This document shows positions 34,430-45,899 of a stretch of DNA of 64,000 nt, one piece after another; the stretch's first letter is position 1, and every line of letters begins with the position of its first letter. Where the stretch lies: assembly GCA_023653785.1 (NCBI GenBank), contig JAMKCH010071899.1:1-64000 (forward strand), written 5' to 3'. The stretch comes from Ophioderma brevispina. Its lineage: Eukaryota; Echinodermata; Ophiuroidea; Amphilepidida; Ophiodermatidae. The position numbers and the translations under genes are program-made. The notes under the pieces are model-generated. The model was not told where the DNA came from and did no database searches. It was given only the letters and a program-made list of their open reading frames with translations.

Positions 34430-35166
34430 GTATCATTTAAGTTGAACACTGTCAAGTGTAATTCATATCAAATGCTATTTGTATCGTTTTGTGATTAGAC
34501 CATGCACCGTAAATGGGTTCACATATATTTTGGTTCTTGATTTGTAAACATAAGAATCTATCACTGACCGGCTGTTGTTGTTTCACTTTTGACATATTGT
34601 TTGCAACTGATTGTGTTCTCCATGAAGAGACAAAATTTTTTGTTTGTATCGTAAATCTAAATACAAGTCGCCACAAATCAGAAATGGTTGTTGTGGTTCT
34701 ATATAAGTAAAATTCCTGCTATGGTTTCTTGAATGAAAGATTTGATATTGGTATGAAGGTGCTTTAATACACAAAGCATTTTGTATCTGTACTGTTTGGT
34801 TCTTATAGCTATACTTATGTATTCCATTTTTTGAGATTGAATTTTCGTACACATTGTGGTTTGTACGTTGTTTTAATGTACACAATTGTCCATTAGGGGA
34901 TCGTACATTTGTGGTGGGTATTTGGGTCATTTCGAATGCTTGTGGAAGTTGGTTATTTTATGAACTTGATCTCCTGTACTGAGTCGGCTTTCAACTCGAC
35001 GCAATGATTCTGATGCCATATGTTGGCTATCAGTAGCAATTTGTTTAAAGTGTTGTGAAAAAAGCTTGCATTCTGGAATGTAAGTTTGAACGTTTCCCTT
35101 TTGGAAAATTGTAAAATGGTTGGTACCCAGTGGCATGCTTTTGTTGTTCTCATCTTTGCATTTCAA
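34430..35166 (-). pseudogene. Helentron C-terminal AP-type endonuclease
   Basis: Frames read KGNVQTYIPECKLFSQHFKQ then IATDSQHMASESL (N-terminal EN strand, as in 'N-V-R-S-L-x-x-H-x-x-D-I-x-x-D'). QPFLICGDLYLDL corresponds to the G-D-F-N catalytic motif, with N lost. SVIDSYVYKSRTKIYVN matches the I-D-x-x-x-x-x family segment. Endonuclease fusions at the helicase C terminus distinguish Helentrons from canonical Helitrons. Frameshifted. Confidence 0.72.
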
Positions 35167-35374
35167 TGTTTAACATATTGAAACTTTATTATTTTTCATT
35201 CAGTCAAGATTTGTAATGGCTGCGTACGAACACGGCTTAATCAACATAATGTGCAGAGAATGTATAGAACCCATGTCTTACCACTAGTTGATTAACGTGT
35301 CACCTTTGCTTTTGTGTGTTGTTGTTGAGTTGCTGCTTTTATTGGTAATTGTTGTCTGATGATGGGGATGTGCT

Positions 35375-36640
35375 ATGAGTTGCGATGAAGTTCTTTTAAT
35401 AGCAACAATGGAGTCCATTGGATTTTCTATTACTGGTTTGGTAGTAGATTTAAATTTAGATCGGGTTTGTATTCACTTTTGGGGATCTTCAAATAGAACC
35501 CATAAAATACTAGGAATTGGATTGGGAGGAAGGAAAATCTATTATTTCAGAATGCAACCTGCTCCATTTGTAAGTCCATCTTCTATACTGCGATATTTTG
35601 AATAATATTTTCATATCGAACTCTACAGCAATTTCTAAATTACCATCCAAATTGGCGTTTGACTACTTTGTTTTTTGGTAGAGAGAAGCATTATGCTTGC
35701 TTTGTTTCATTGGGCAAATCTGCAATGACGTATCTTGTGCCTTGATGACATCTTTTGTGTTCCTGCTGATGGCAAACCCTTTTGTGTTATGTTCAATCAA
35801 CCAGTTTGTTTGTTTAAAACAAATGGGGGGATGTATGCGCATATGACGAATGAGATTGTATTTATGCAGTGTGATTTTGAGATTTTTTATATCTGCATTA
35901 TGTGTGTGATCCCTCTCTTAAACGATCAAAAAGGTTAGTCAAATGGTTGGTCACTCTTTTTTTGTCGCATGATTTCAGTAAGGTCGTGCAATTGTGAACT
36001 ATTCTTCCATAATTGATTGTTAGTGGGTCTCATATCCATGTTTGTATTTGTGTTGATACCAAATCTTTTCTGGTTTTAATGGAATAAATCACCTCACAAC
36101 AATGAATGTATTCCTCCAAATGGTTGTTGATTTTGTTTAATTTGCTTGGAGTCTTTGATGTATAAATTGTAACTGTTTAGAACCTACCATTGACCCTCAT
36201 CTATAATGACATGTTTACGTGGCGAGATTGAGACTCGTAAGTGTTCAATTTTTCTGCTGAAAGTTTTTTTGTAGTCAAAAACCACGATTGGATCCAATTT
36301 GGAAGGCGTTGTTTATGGTCTGCCATGTATATTGTACGCTGCTTTTCCTGTTGGTGCACACAAAATGATTTTGCAATTTCTTGGATTTTCTCCTGGAGAG
36401 GTAATTTTGTGTCTAAGAGCGTGGTACAATGTCTTTATTACAACTTGATTTACCAACACCAAGCACCACCTGTTAGAAAATGCATGTAGGTTTGGTCGTT
36501 TGTTTATATCCATTGCATAACATGTGTAAAGAATTACCCCTTTTGGTTTTTGGTTTAATGAGGAGATTGCTGCCCTGAAATCTCAACATCTGGAATACGA
36601 TTTGGTAATTATTTGTTCTGGTGTGAGCAGTGGATGGTGG
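35375..36640 (-). pseudogene. Helitron Pif1-like helicase region
   Basis: Fragments in order: SSLNQKPKGVILY (family L-N-x-x-Q-x-x-x), NQVVIKTLYHALRHK where the Walker A G-K-S is damaged, and ENPRNCKIILCAPTGKAAYN (motif Ia, A-P-T-G-x-A-A). Then FDYKKTF, HVIIDEG (motif II, D-E), QQPFGGIH (family F-G-G) and weaker C-terminal motifs. This is the Pif1-family helicase fused to Rep in Helitrons. Confidence 0.8.
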
Positions 36641-37229
36641 TAATCCTCTATCTGATGCAATTCATATGTGACACTGTGATGGTTTATACAACGGTACTGA
36701 ATGCAGTCTGTTTTTGTCCTTCATTGTGTGTCAGTCTTCTTCTCAATTTGTTGGCGTACTTGTGGCTATTGGATCAATGTCATCCGAAGTCAATGTTTTA
36801 TTTTATGAAAAATCTCTCTCTTCTGGAATGCATTTTGTTTGTTTCCTACTCATTCATTTTCAATTCTATTGCTGGTTGCTGTTGTTTGAAAATGGTTGGT
36901 ATAGTTTTGAATGGGTGAAATGTCCAAAATATCATTTGGGGTTTTCTGTGCGCCAGGGAATATAAAGCAATCAAGCGTTCTCTAGCATAATTTTTCTGGA
37001 TGCTGTTTCTCACGTAGTTGACAAATCTGATGATCTTTGCATTCTTACAGGATCGAATTGTAATTGCCTGAAGTCAGTGTGATATATCTCACAAACCATT
37101 TTGTGGGCAGTGGCTTAGATCATTTTCTGTCTATAAAGGGTCATCTCCGGAATCTGTATCATAGGATCGCTGTCAGAATTGGATAGTTGACTCTAATTTT
37201 GATACACATAACTGCCACACACCAGGTTT

Positions 37230-38702
37230 GGGCAATTGCTTTGGTCGTTAGAAGAACGTGTATATATTTTATGCTTCTACATTTGTATCACTAGGGTCCA
37301 TTTCTTTTAATATGTCTTGCTTTTAATGAGAAGAATTCTTTCTTCTGGCTGAGATTGTATTGATAAAAATTAGATCGGGAAGCTTTGTTAATTGCCATTT
37401 GTAGGAGCATATAAACATCCTTCTTGAGCTGGAATTTCAACAAACAGAGCAGTCATGAATTTATTCCCTATGGATCTAATTTGTTGTTTCAAATCAGATT
37501 TCCTTCTCTTGCTTCCTCCTTGCATGCTTTGGGTGGGCCACATTAGAAGGCTCATCCTCTTTGAGATTTGCGCATGTAAGCCACTTGGTAAAAAAACAGC
37601 ACATGCATATGGATCGTTTATAATTGAATATCATGATTTGGCTCCATATATATCTAAGACTTGTTTCAATATTGGGTTGATACGAATAATCCGATGGTTT
37701 TCCTTGATGAAAACTGTTTTGCTGATTGGATTGCACTTCTATTGCTTGTATGTATCGTGTCATATTCAAATGAAGTGTTTTGCAGGAATTCCTCATATGA
37801 ACTGTTAACCTCTTTATGTTGGACAAATAGTTTTAATCTTTCTTGGAGTTGTTTTTGTATGTATCAGTTTCATCAGGAGTGATTTCAAAGTATGTGGTTC
37901 TAGAATTTAGTACATTGCATTGGTGGTTTGGAAACCCAAGCGGCAATTTGGTTTCCTTTCTTTTGCGACAGCTTGTTGGAAATGTCGTGTGTTTGTACGC
38001 AAAAATCCCCCCCAAAAATTTTCTTTGCATATTGTAAATCCAGCAGAACATGGAGATATACTTATCTATGAATGTGACTTTCAGAATGTGAACTTGTGCC
38101 ATAAATAGTGTCATCTTGTATCCAAACATAATATGAGCATGAGGTGACCTCGTTGTTGAAATTCAATTCGTAATGAAAGAATCTTTATGATTCCATTGGA
38201 TGTAATGAGGCTCTGTAAACCTTCATGTATTAAAGTTGTAAGGCGGTGGTCAAAAAATCTGGCACACGTCACTCTGGATCCTGCTTTGAACAAGTCTAGA
38301 TCTGTCGTTTCCATTCTAACTGTTTTGTAATTGTTCATATCTGGTAGATCTTTTGTTACAACAAATTTTCTAAAATTCTTAGTAATCTAACCATCGAGTG
38401 TCAGCAGCAGATCATGACCAAATATGTTGGGAATCCTAATTGTCTAATCATAGCCATAAGATCTTTTTGGCGTTTTCCAGATATGGAGGAGAATTGCGGA
38501 TGGTTCGAAATATGCGATACCCTTCATCTAACATGACCAGTTTCTGAATGTGTTCTTTATCTAAAACTTGTCTTACTGTTATGTTTTCCTTTTTTTTACA
38601 TCTTCTTAGAGCCAAGCTTACTTTATCTGTGATTTGTTTCATTTGAATTTTTTTAGCTTGAAAAAACACATCTTGGGAACATTGTGGCTGCTCTTCTATC
38701 AA
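37230..38702 (-). pseudogene. Helitron Rep (HUH endonuclease) region
   Basis: Across several frames one reads KLVMLDEGYRIFRTIRNSPP then Y (the Helitron 'R-x-S-P-P-Y' motif) and CARFFDHRLTTLIHEGL (family: D-P-V-T-C-A-R-x-F-D). Next are IEFQQRGHLML, where the HUH motif Q-R-G-x-x-H-x-H should sit and is damaged, and KLPLGFPNHQ/NCRLGFQ. Then come RYIWSQIMIF (family: W-R-A-N-x-D-I-Q) and LTKLPDLIFINTISAREERI. These landmarks are in the right order. Stops and frameshifts make it inactive. Confidence 0.82.
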
Positions 38703-38837
38703 CAGAACGAATTCCCATTTGCAGATGTCACTGTATGAACTTTTTTGTCACCGCTCTGTCCTTATTTTCTGGTCGACGTTGTCCACAAAATATTGTTGGA
38801 AATGCAAGATATTCTGCATCTTTGTCATGAAATAAAA

Positions 38838-39308
38838 CTAATTGGATGCTGATTTTCTCCTGGAGCAAAAGATTGAATTACTGGTATCATATTCATCATT
38901 GTTGGTCTCATGTTCAACATTGTTGGTATCATATTCAGCATTGCAGAGCAATGTTTCCACATTTGCTGATGCATTTTCAGTTTCATCAATTTCAACACTG
39001 AGTGATCGGGAATTCAAAATCATATTTGTTTCCATTGGTTTTGCCTGATTTTGTTCAATTTTCTGCATTTTGGGGTTTTCACCTTGCAGGAGTCCATTGT
39101 TCATCAATTGTATGTTGGCTTCTTGAAAAAAGTTGACTTGTGCCAGCAACCATTGTAATGCTGCAATAACTTTTTGAGGTCGAACGTTTTCCCTAAGATG
39201 TGCTGATTGAATGTTTTGTTTCTTTTTTAGTTTTATTGGTATTGTTTCGATATTGCTCATTGTCCTCGGTAGTGTATTAACAGTTGGGGGCAACATCAAC
39301 AGGAACAT
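38838..39308 (-). pseudogene. Helentron N-terminal domain (DUF6570-like)
   Basis: A 156-codon frame containing RENVRPQKVIAALQWLLAQ. This corresponds to the conserved 'R-x-x-x-V-x-x-A-L-x-W-L' element found upstream of Rep in many Helitron proteins. Asp/Asn/Glu-rich repeats (AEYDTNNVEHETNNDEYDTS) follow. It fits the domain order with the Rep segments immediately downstream. Confidence 0.68.
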
Positions 39309-39779
39309 TTACGACTTGCCAGTGATGGAATATTGTCCTCCTCTAGGCACTTGCTTGATTTGCATAAAGGGAATTCGTGGGATATAAGTCGTTCTTCCAG
39401 TTTGTGCAAATCCAGTTTCAGGTGGGTTGAAGTGGCCAGCAACATTTGTTGACTATTGAAATTCTTGGAATTTTTTTGGTGATTTTTTATGCGTCACAAG
39501 GACATGCTACAAACCCATCCTGGTTGTCAACAGATATATAACCAGTTGAACAGTTGTTAAATATGTTTGTTGCATTTCGATGCAGTGCGAGTTTGTTGAT
39601 ATTGCACACAAATGTCTAAACCATGTTTGTTGGCATGCAGTACATACATATGGTGACCAGTAGCTTATTGCTTGAATAGCAAGCCATCTTGCAGAATGTA
39701 AGTGGTACTAGGGTTCTGATGGTTGTGAATTGTTTTCAATGTGTAACATCATTCATTGAATTTGTAGGTCTATCTTGTT

Positions 39780-40471
39780 TTAATTTATGATGATGTTTGT
39801 AGAGTTTGCTTTTGTTTTGTTTCTGTTTACGTCTGTAAGCTTTCATATATTCTTTCCTGAAGCTTTCTTCTCAGATTTTTTATCTTCAAGGGAATTCACT
39901 TGCTTTTTTATGGAAGTTGTTTTTGGTGTCATGGTGTTTTTTTCATTAGTGGTTTTATCATTTTTGTTTTCGTGGTTGATGTTGTTTTTCTTAATTAGGA
40001 ATCTTGCTTGAGTGTTTCTGGTTCACTATTTCCATCAATTGGTTGCAGTGTTTGATTTCTGTTTTTGTCTTCATATTTTTTGTTTGTTTTTGTTGTTGTC
40101 TGTAAGCTTTCATATATTTTCCTGGAAGCTTTCTTCTCAGATTTTTTATCTTCAAGGGAATTCACTTGCTTTTTTATGGAAGTTGTTTGTGGTGTCGTTG
40201 TGTTTTCGTGCACCCCCTGTGAGGTTGTGACATTTTGATCTTGTGGTTGAGTTCTTTTCCTGATATAGAAAATTGCTGTTGTTCTGGTTACTTTTCCATC
40301 AATTGGGTGATATTTGATTTCTTGTTTTTCGTCATATTGCTTGTGTTGTTTTTGTTGTCTGTAAGCTTTATATATTCTTCCTGAAAGCTTTATTATTAGA
40401 TTTGACTCTGCAAGAGAAGTTGTTTTGGGGTTGTTGTTTTTTTTGTCTATACCTTTCATATATTCTTTCAT
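39780..40471 (-). pseudogene. Helentron N-terminal repetitive region
   Basis: A Lys/Gln/Asn/Thr-rich frame in which a block repeats three times. IKKQVNSLEDKKSEKKASRK recurs near 40,110-40,190 and 39,850-39,930. A related block, NLIIKLSGRIYKAYRQQKQH, lies near 40,360-40,420. At DNA level these are direct repeats of 'tgtaagctttcatatattcttcctgaaagctttcttctcag'. Probably disordered. Its assignment to the Helentron rests on position and strand. Confidence 0.55.
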
Positions 40472-41528
40472 GTAAGTGTTTTATAAATATTATATTTTTT
40501 GAGGAGACTTATTGGCTTCTTCAACATGGTTTTTTTAGTTTTTTGGCTATGTTCTTTTTAGACCATTTTATTTTTCTTCTGTTGGATTTGTTTGTTGTCA
40601 TAACACATCTATATTTTTGATACATTTTTATTCTGTTGTTGTTAACTTGTATTCAGCTTGAAATGCAAAATATGAAGATAATTTCCCAAATCCTTGCATA
40701 TCAATCAGTTGTAGGCATAGCAATTGGACTGAATATGTACGGGCTTTATTCCACTAGTGCGTCTGGGCAAGCAAATTTTGATCAGTTCTTTCAAATGCCA
40801 TGAGTGTTGCAATTGAACTAAAAACATCACAAAGCTAACCAATAAACTGTTGAAACCATATTCATCTCTAGATGGGTCAAACAAAACAATTGTTGTGCCT
40901 GTCTCTGAATAAGGTAATCATGTTTTACCTAAAACACTTATATTTGGATGGTGAGATGTAAAATGCATGTTGAATAGTTACGTCAAAAGTTTCAATAGTT
41001 TCTGAATGTTTTGATACCTGCATGGCCATAAACAGAATCTGCAAATCAATAAAAGTGTATTCAAATTATCATCTTATACTTGGCATGGTAATTGATCTGT
41101 GGCAATAGTATTTTGAGGATGTAGTTCATTTTTCTTAGTACATCTGTAGAGAGTTCTTGGTATAATGGTTACCAAATGTAGGACATGATCAATATCTTTT
41201 GATGTAATGACGTCAATCTTTGTAGAAAGCAAAGCTAACCAGTGAATTACAAGAGCACCTGTAATCCTGCTGTATCATTGAAACAAATACGATTGCTTGA
41301 TGGAAATGACCTTGGATAAATGTGATTGGTATGTTTGAGCTGCAAGGTTTATCTTGTTCAATATGCTTGTTTGTTGGTTGGCTGTTAAAAAAACTAAATG
41401 TTAATGATAACTCTATGTATTAATGGGTTTGACACTTTCTGATAGTATTAGAGGGTTTCTTTCAATTAGAATAGGTAATGCTTTGATATCATATTTCCCA
41501 GTCAGTAATGAAATTGTTTTTTGAAATA

Positions 41529-41612
41529 GCAACTGTGCAAGTGCAATATAATTTTTGCAACTGTGCAAGTTGCAATAATCATTTGAAACCGTGCAGGATG
41601 CAATATATTATA
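41529..41612. repeat. Short tandem repeat, about three units
   Basis: 'gcaactgtgcaagttgcaata' type phrase repeated three times with period about 36-40 bp (gcaactgtgcaagtgcaata, gcaactgtgcaagttgcaat, aaaccgtgcaggatgcaata). Confidence 0.65.
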
Positions 41613-41991
41613 TCAGAATCGGTCATCTGAAAGAAAAAAGAACAATGTTTTGTCTAGCTTCAAGTATAAACATAAATATGTGTGTGTATAATTAATATTA
41701 CATTAACATTTTGGATCTGTGTTTTAAATTAATAACTTTGTGAATTAAGTTGTCAATAACTCATTGTATAATGTATTCATCCAATATGTTGCATACAGGA
41801 ATTACAATGTACGGGTTCGCAACTAGCTGATTTGTACAGCTGGTTTAATCATTTAAAATAGTGGCAGACAACTATTAATAAGGGAATACAATGAAAAAAT
41901 ATTCAGACAAATAGATTATTACTGGAAATCTCTTGCAGCCAAATTGAAATTTGGTTGTTTATATTCTGCAAAAATATTGCATGTAAATTGT

Positions 41992-42526
41992 ACCATGCCC
42001 TTGGCAAAGGTCATTTTGGAACAGACGCTCAGATGACTTTTGATCTTGGTCTTCAACTTTTGACATCATCAACATATCAAAGCATAGCTCAAGGCTGGTG
42101 TAAAAATATTACGTTTGATAACCATACAAATGGCATCTAAATTCAAGTTTAAGGTCTTTCAAGCACAAGCTTGGCAGTGAAGGATATTTGGAAAGGTTTT
42201 TGGTAGAGAGGGCCAAAGGTCAATGAAAAGTTGGAAATTTACACCGTTAAATAAAGCAACTATTATACTTAAAGACAGGTGCACGGACATCATCAGCTGT
42301 GTGAAACAGAAAATTGGCTGTGAAATTTTAAATTTGACGGCATAAAATAAAAAATCAGCAACACTGTGGTTGACCAAGTCCTTGGTATTTATCGGCCTTT
42401 AACTTTGCAATGGAGACGTAAAAAGTGAAAACCTAATCAAAGTGGAACACACAATATATACATATTCATGCGGTTGTAAGCGCTATTGCAAAATCCCCTC
42501 TCTGCTCTCAAGCCAGGGGATAAGAA
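41992..42526. mobile_element. MITE family D, long copy
   Basis: Starts 'tgcccttggcaaaggtcatt' and ends 'ctctcaagccaggggataag', eroded inverted ends of family D. It shares 'cttttgacatcatcaacata' and 'gtgaaaacctaatcaaagtggaacacac' with the other copies. Confidence 0.6.
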
Positions 42527-42559
42527 TGGTGAAAAATAACACGTGGACAAGATGGACAT

Positions 42560-44940
42560 CCCTAAATTTAAACATATCTACAGTTTCTGCAATGAGATCA
42601 TACAGCATATTATATACATGCGAATGTGTAGACAGAATCTTTGTAAGGCACAGCGTAAGTGTTGTTTCAATTTCAGAGTTCCAGAATTATGCCATTTACC
42701 GGTACTTTACACCACAACAAGGTTACGTGCGAAGGTGTTCCATGATGGTCACAATTTATTTGTAGGAATTGTAGTTATTTTTAACTGGATACAGATTTTG
42801 TACTTCGGACATTAAGTACATTCATCTTTATTGAACGGTAAATAGCATTTTAATAGCAATGTGTTAGCTAATTCTATGAGAATTTGTATGGAGCTTCCAT
42901 ATTTTACCAGTGGGATATTTTCTGGTAAATAGTATACGATGAGAGAGAAGGCACTTTGTACTAAAGCAACATAGTCGGGGAAACAAAAAAGCCGATCATC
43001 CACCTATTTTGAAATTAGCCAGGTATAAGATCAATCACATCAATAATTGCAATGCATTGTGGATTGACCTTGTCTTGTGAATTGGATAGTACAAATTTTT
43101 TGTAAAAAGCTATGGCCATGTCTTCCTTTTATATTATTGATTCAAATACTGTATTTTGCTCAAAATCTGACGTCACAAACCCTCAATTTACTTACAATTT
43201 GTAAAAATTTGTCAAGTCATTCAAGCAAGCATAACATTGTTCATTGGAAGACATTAAGCATTTTTTAATTTAATTTTTTCAATCATGTTAAAACAGTTCG
43301 CAATAAAATATACATTCAAATGTTTTTTTCTTCACAGATTAATTTTTTTTGGATGGAGCCTATAATCAATTTGTTTAATAACACAATATAAGACTTACGT
43401 TTTGGTGTGCGGAGATGTCTTTACTTGATGCCACCTGCTTGAAACTGAATCTGATAAAGAAAATAACTACACATAGGGACAATCATTAATTGCAGTACTT
43501 TGAACTTGTTATAAACCTGTGAATTGGCACAAAATACATAGATCCAAGGAACAAATAAGATATTGATATAGATATTGATTGTTATCTTGAATACATTACT
43601 GTCCCTTCTACCAAAAACGGTTGAAGAGTCAATGAAATCAGTTCAATCGTGTCTCTGAACGTACGAGAGTTATGAATCAGAATCATGTGTTAACTTTCAA
43701 TGCCTGCCAGACACTCCAAAGGAATACTTGTCCGAAAATTGTTAATAGCGAAGTTCCTGGAAATGTGACCTACGTCGACTTGGACGATATTCACCCTAAA
43801 AAATTCAACACCACTTTTGTTAAAACTCAAATTATAGCACATATATGCTGTATTATATCACACTTTTAATCCATCGGTAATAATTTTGTTCAAAAGGCTT
43901 ATCAAAACTAAAAGCTGCCTGAATTTTTTCCAATGGCTTTTGATGTGCACGCCATATTTGCTGCTACTGCTGTGCACGAGAGCCTTTTTGTGGTTTACTA
44001 CAACATGTCTTCACAATTTCCAGATAAATACGCAACCGCGACGTCAAATTGTTCTGTCACTCCCTATAGAAAGTTATTGTTTTTTAAAACCTTGTTTTCC
44101 TAAAGATGAGGCGATAGTTTGGAACACAAATCAAATGCAAATTAGACACCATCACTCATTTTTTTTACTATATTCAAGATAGAGATTTCCCTGAAGTTGA
44201 TGGAATGGAAATGTTTTTCTGGCTTACGGTGCATTTCTCAAATGTTAAGTTTATTTTCTAAAAAATCCCCATTTTACCAAATGTAGCACAAAACGTGTGC
44301 AATGAACAATTTCAGGTCCACTGAGATTTTGTATTTGTATTGTAGAAAATTGGCAAAATAATTTTTTTCTGAAGAATTATGTGCTGTTGAGGCTTTATGA
44401 AGTCATTGAAATTATGGATAGTAAAAGTAGCAATCTCAATGAATTTGGTGATACAAAATCGCCATATTAGCGAGTCTCTTGATTAAGTGACATAGTACGA
44501 TTGAGCGTGCTTAAGTTATCCCCTGACTGCTTGACCGAGGGCTCCTCACGTTTTTCAAGTTTAAAAATTTAAAGCCCCTGTTCAGATGTAAAATGCACTG
44601 CAAAGGTATAACCTACAAGGATCTGGTAAAATTGTAATTTATTTTTTTTATTTAATATCTTAAGGCATGACGAATCATGTTAGGTAACCTAAGGCATTGC
44701 ATTGCATGGCATAGGCCAAGAGCAGTAAGTCTGATGATTTGAAAGAGATGTTGGAAGGAATTTAGTAATTCTGCCTCGACCCTACAAATTCAAACAGGCT
44801 TCGAATTACCCAGGTGCACACATGCATGCACGTGTGCATGTTAATTAAACGTTGTGAATTCATAAACAAGTTTAGCTGATTTCATAGTTATAAATTCATT
44901 GTTGATGCTGAAAAGTAAAAATTTGGCCAAACTGTCAATA
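42560..44940. other. Intron, mostly without recognised features
   Basis: Apart from the exon-like island at 43,399-43,450, no supported coding or repeat structure was found. Confidence 0.4.
43399..43450 (-). other. Exon-like island, possible nested gene
   Basis: 52 bp with acceptor TCTTTATCAG and donor GTAAGT. The frame FSFKQVASSKDISAHQN leads in phase into the island at 33,459-33,573. It accepts two bases from the site at 47,757. Other frames either stop or give a stop after joining. Confidence 0.42.
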
Positions 44941-44948
44941 GTTTCCAG

Positions 44949-45322
44949 TAAAGGTGCAACGAGAGAGATTTTGAGCCAGCCAAATATTTTGTCATGTCGT
45001 AATTTCATATAGATTTGACACTCGATAGATTCTTATCTTGTATTCTGGAACAGAAATGTCCTTTGTTTAAAAAGAGAGAAGAAAAAGGTGATTTTGATTC
45101 CTTAATTTTAATATAAAACATAGGCTGAACTTTGTAGTTGCTCCTATACGACATTAGGCCCCTTTTTTTTTCACCCAAGTTTTGTACCCACAAGCAAATA
45201 TTCCTCAGCTTAACCCTTTTAGATGGGGATATTAGTGATGGAAAGCTTTACATCAGGCCAAAAATCAGTTACTTTCCAATTTTTAGGGCACATTATTTGT
45301 GAATCTCTCGTTGCACCTTTAA
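44949..45322. mobile_element. MITE family H
   Basis: Left end taaaggtgcaacgagagaga and right end tctctcgttgcacctttaa are inverted repeats; length 374 bp. The right flank is TTAA, the left is altered to GTAA. No coding capacity. Confidence 0.82.
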
Positions 45323-45536
45323 CGTACCAGAGTTTGATATAATAAAGGTTGGAAGTTAGATTAGATGTTTAATAGCCTGGGCATGTAACTTTTACAATGT
45401 GCATGTAAATTTTGGAAGTTACATGCAACGGGCGCATGTAATTCTAAAATTGTAAATTTCATGAGCCTGGAATTCCAACAACGTTAACAGAATAAACCGC
45501 ATGTAAAGGTGCCGAATTTAAGTGGTCGCAGAATAC

Positions 45537-45895
45537 TTAAAGACACTATCAGTATTTGAACAAAATATTTGAAATCTGCAGGAATAAGCTTCAAAGTGAA
45601 GGTAAGTCTGTAGAATTCTCATGACCTTTTCAGCTGTAGAATGCAGAAAAGGAAGAAAACGGACAACCAGTCTTGCCAAGGATACGATTCTCCATTCAAT
45701 GACGGCTGTAGTAAGTGTCCGTTCTGACAGTAATGGACTAAATCTCCGATTCTGTCCTTATCAGGTAAACTTCTGTGTCTTGCTCATTTGCAGGGTATGT
45801 TGGATACTTGTACTTGTTGTATTACATGCAAAAAAGTGATTTTTGATGATTTTTTTTCGATTTGCTGATTTAGCAAATCACTGATGTGTCTTTAA
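45537..45895. mobile_element. MITE family I with TTAA
   Basis: Left end TTAAAGACACTATCAGTATT and right end AATCACTGATGTGTCTTTAA are inverted repeats, with TTAA at both sides; length 359 bp. No coding capacity. Confidence 0.84.
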
Positions 45896-45899
45896 TTAA

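Larger units (their letters stand above)
34430..40480 (-). mobile_element. Decayed Helitron of Helentron type with endonuclease
   Basis: Read on the minus strand the block contains, in order, a K/N/Q-rich repetitive N terminus, a conserved N-terminal domain of Helitron proteins, a HUH Rep domain, a Pif1-like helicase and a C-terminal AP-type endonuclease. The last domain is known from Helentrons. The coding sequence spans about 6 kb and is broken by many stops and indels. Helitrons replicate by rolling circle, cutting with the Rep tyrosines. Terminal hairpins were not located, so the true ends are unknown. It lies in the 41-kb ABCC intron, same strand. Confidence 0.85.
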
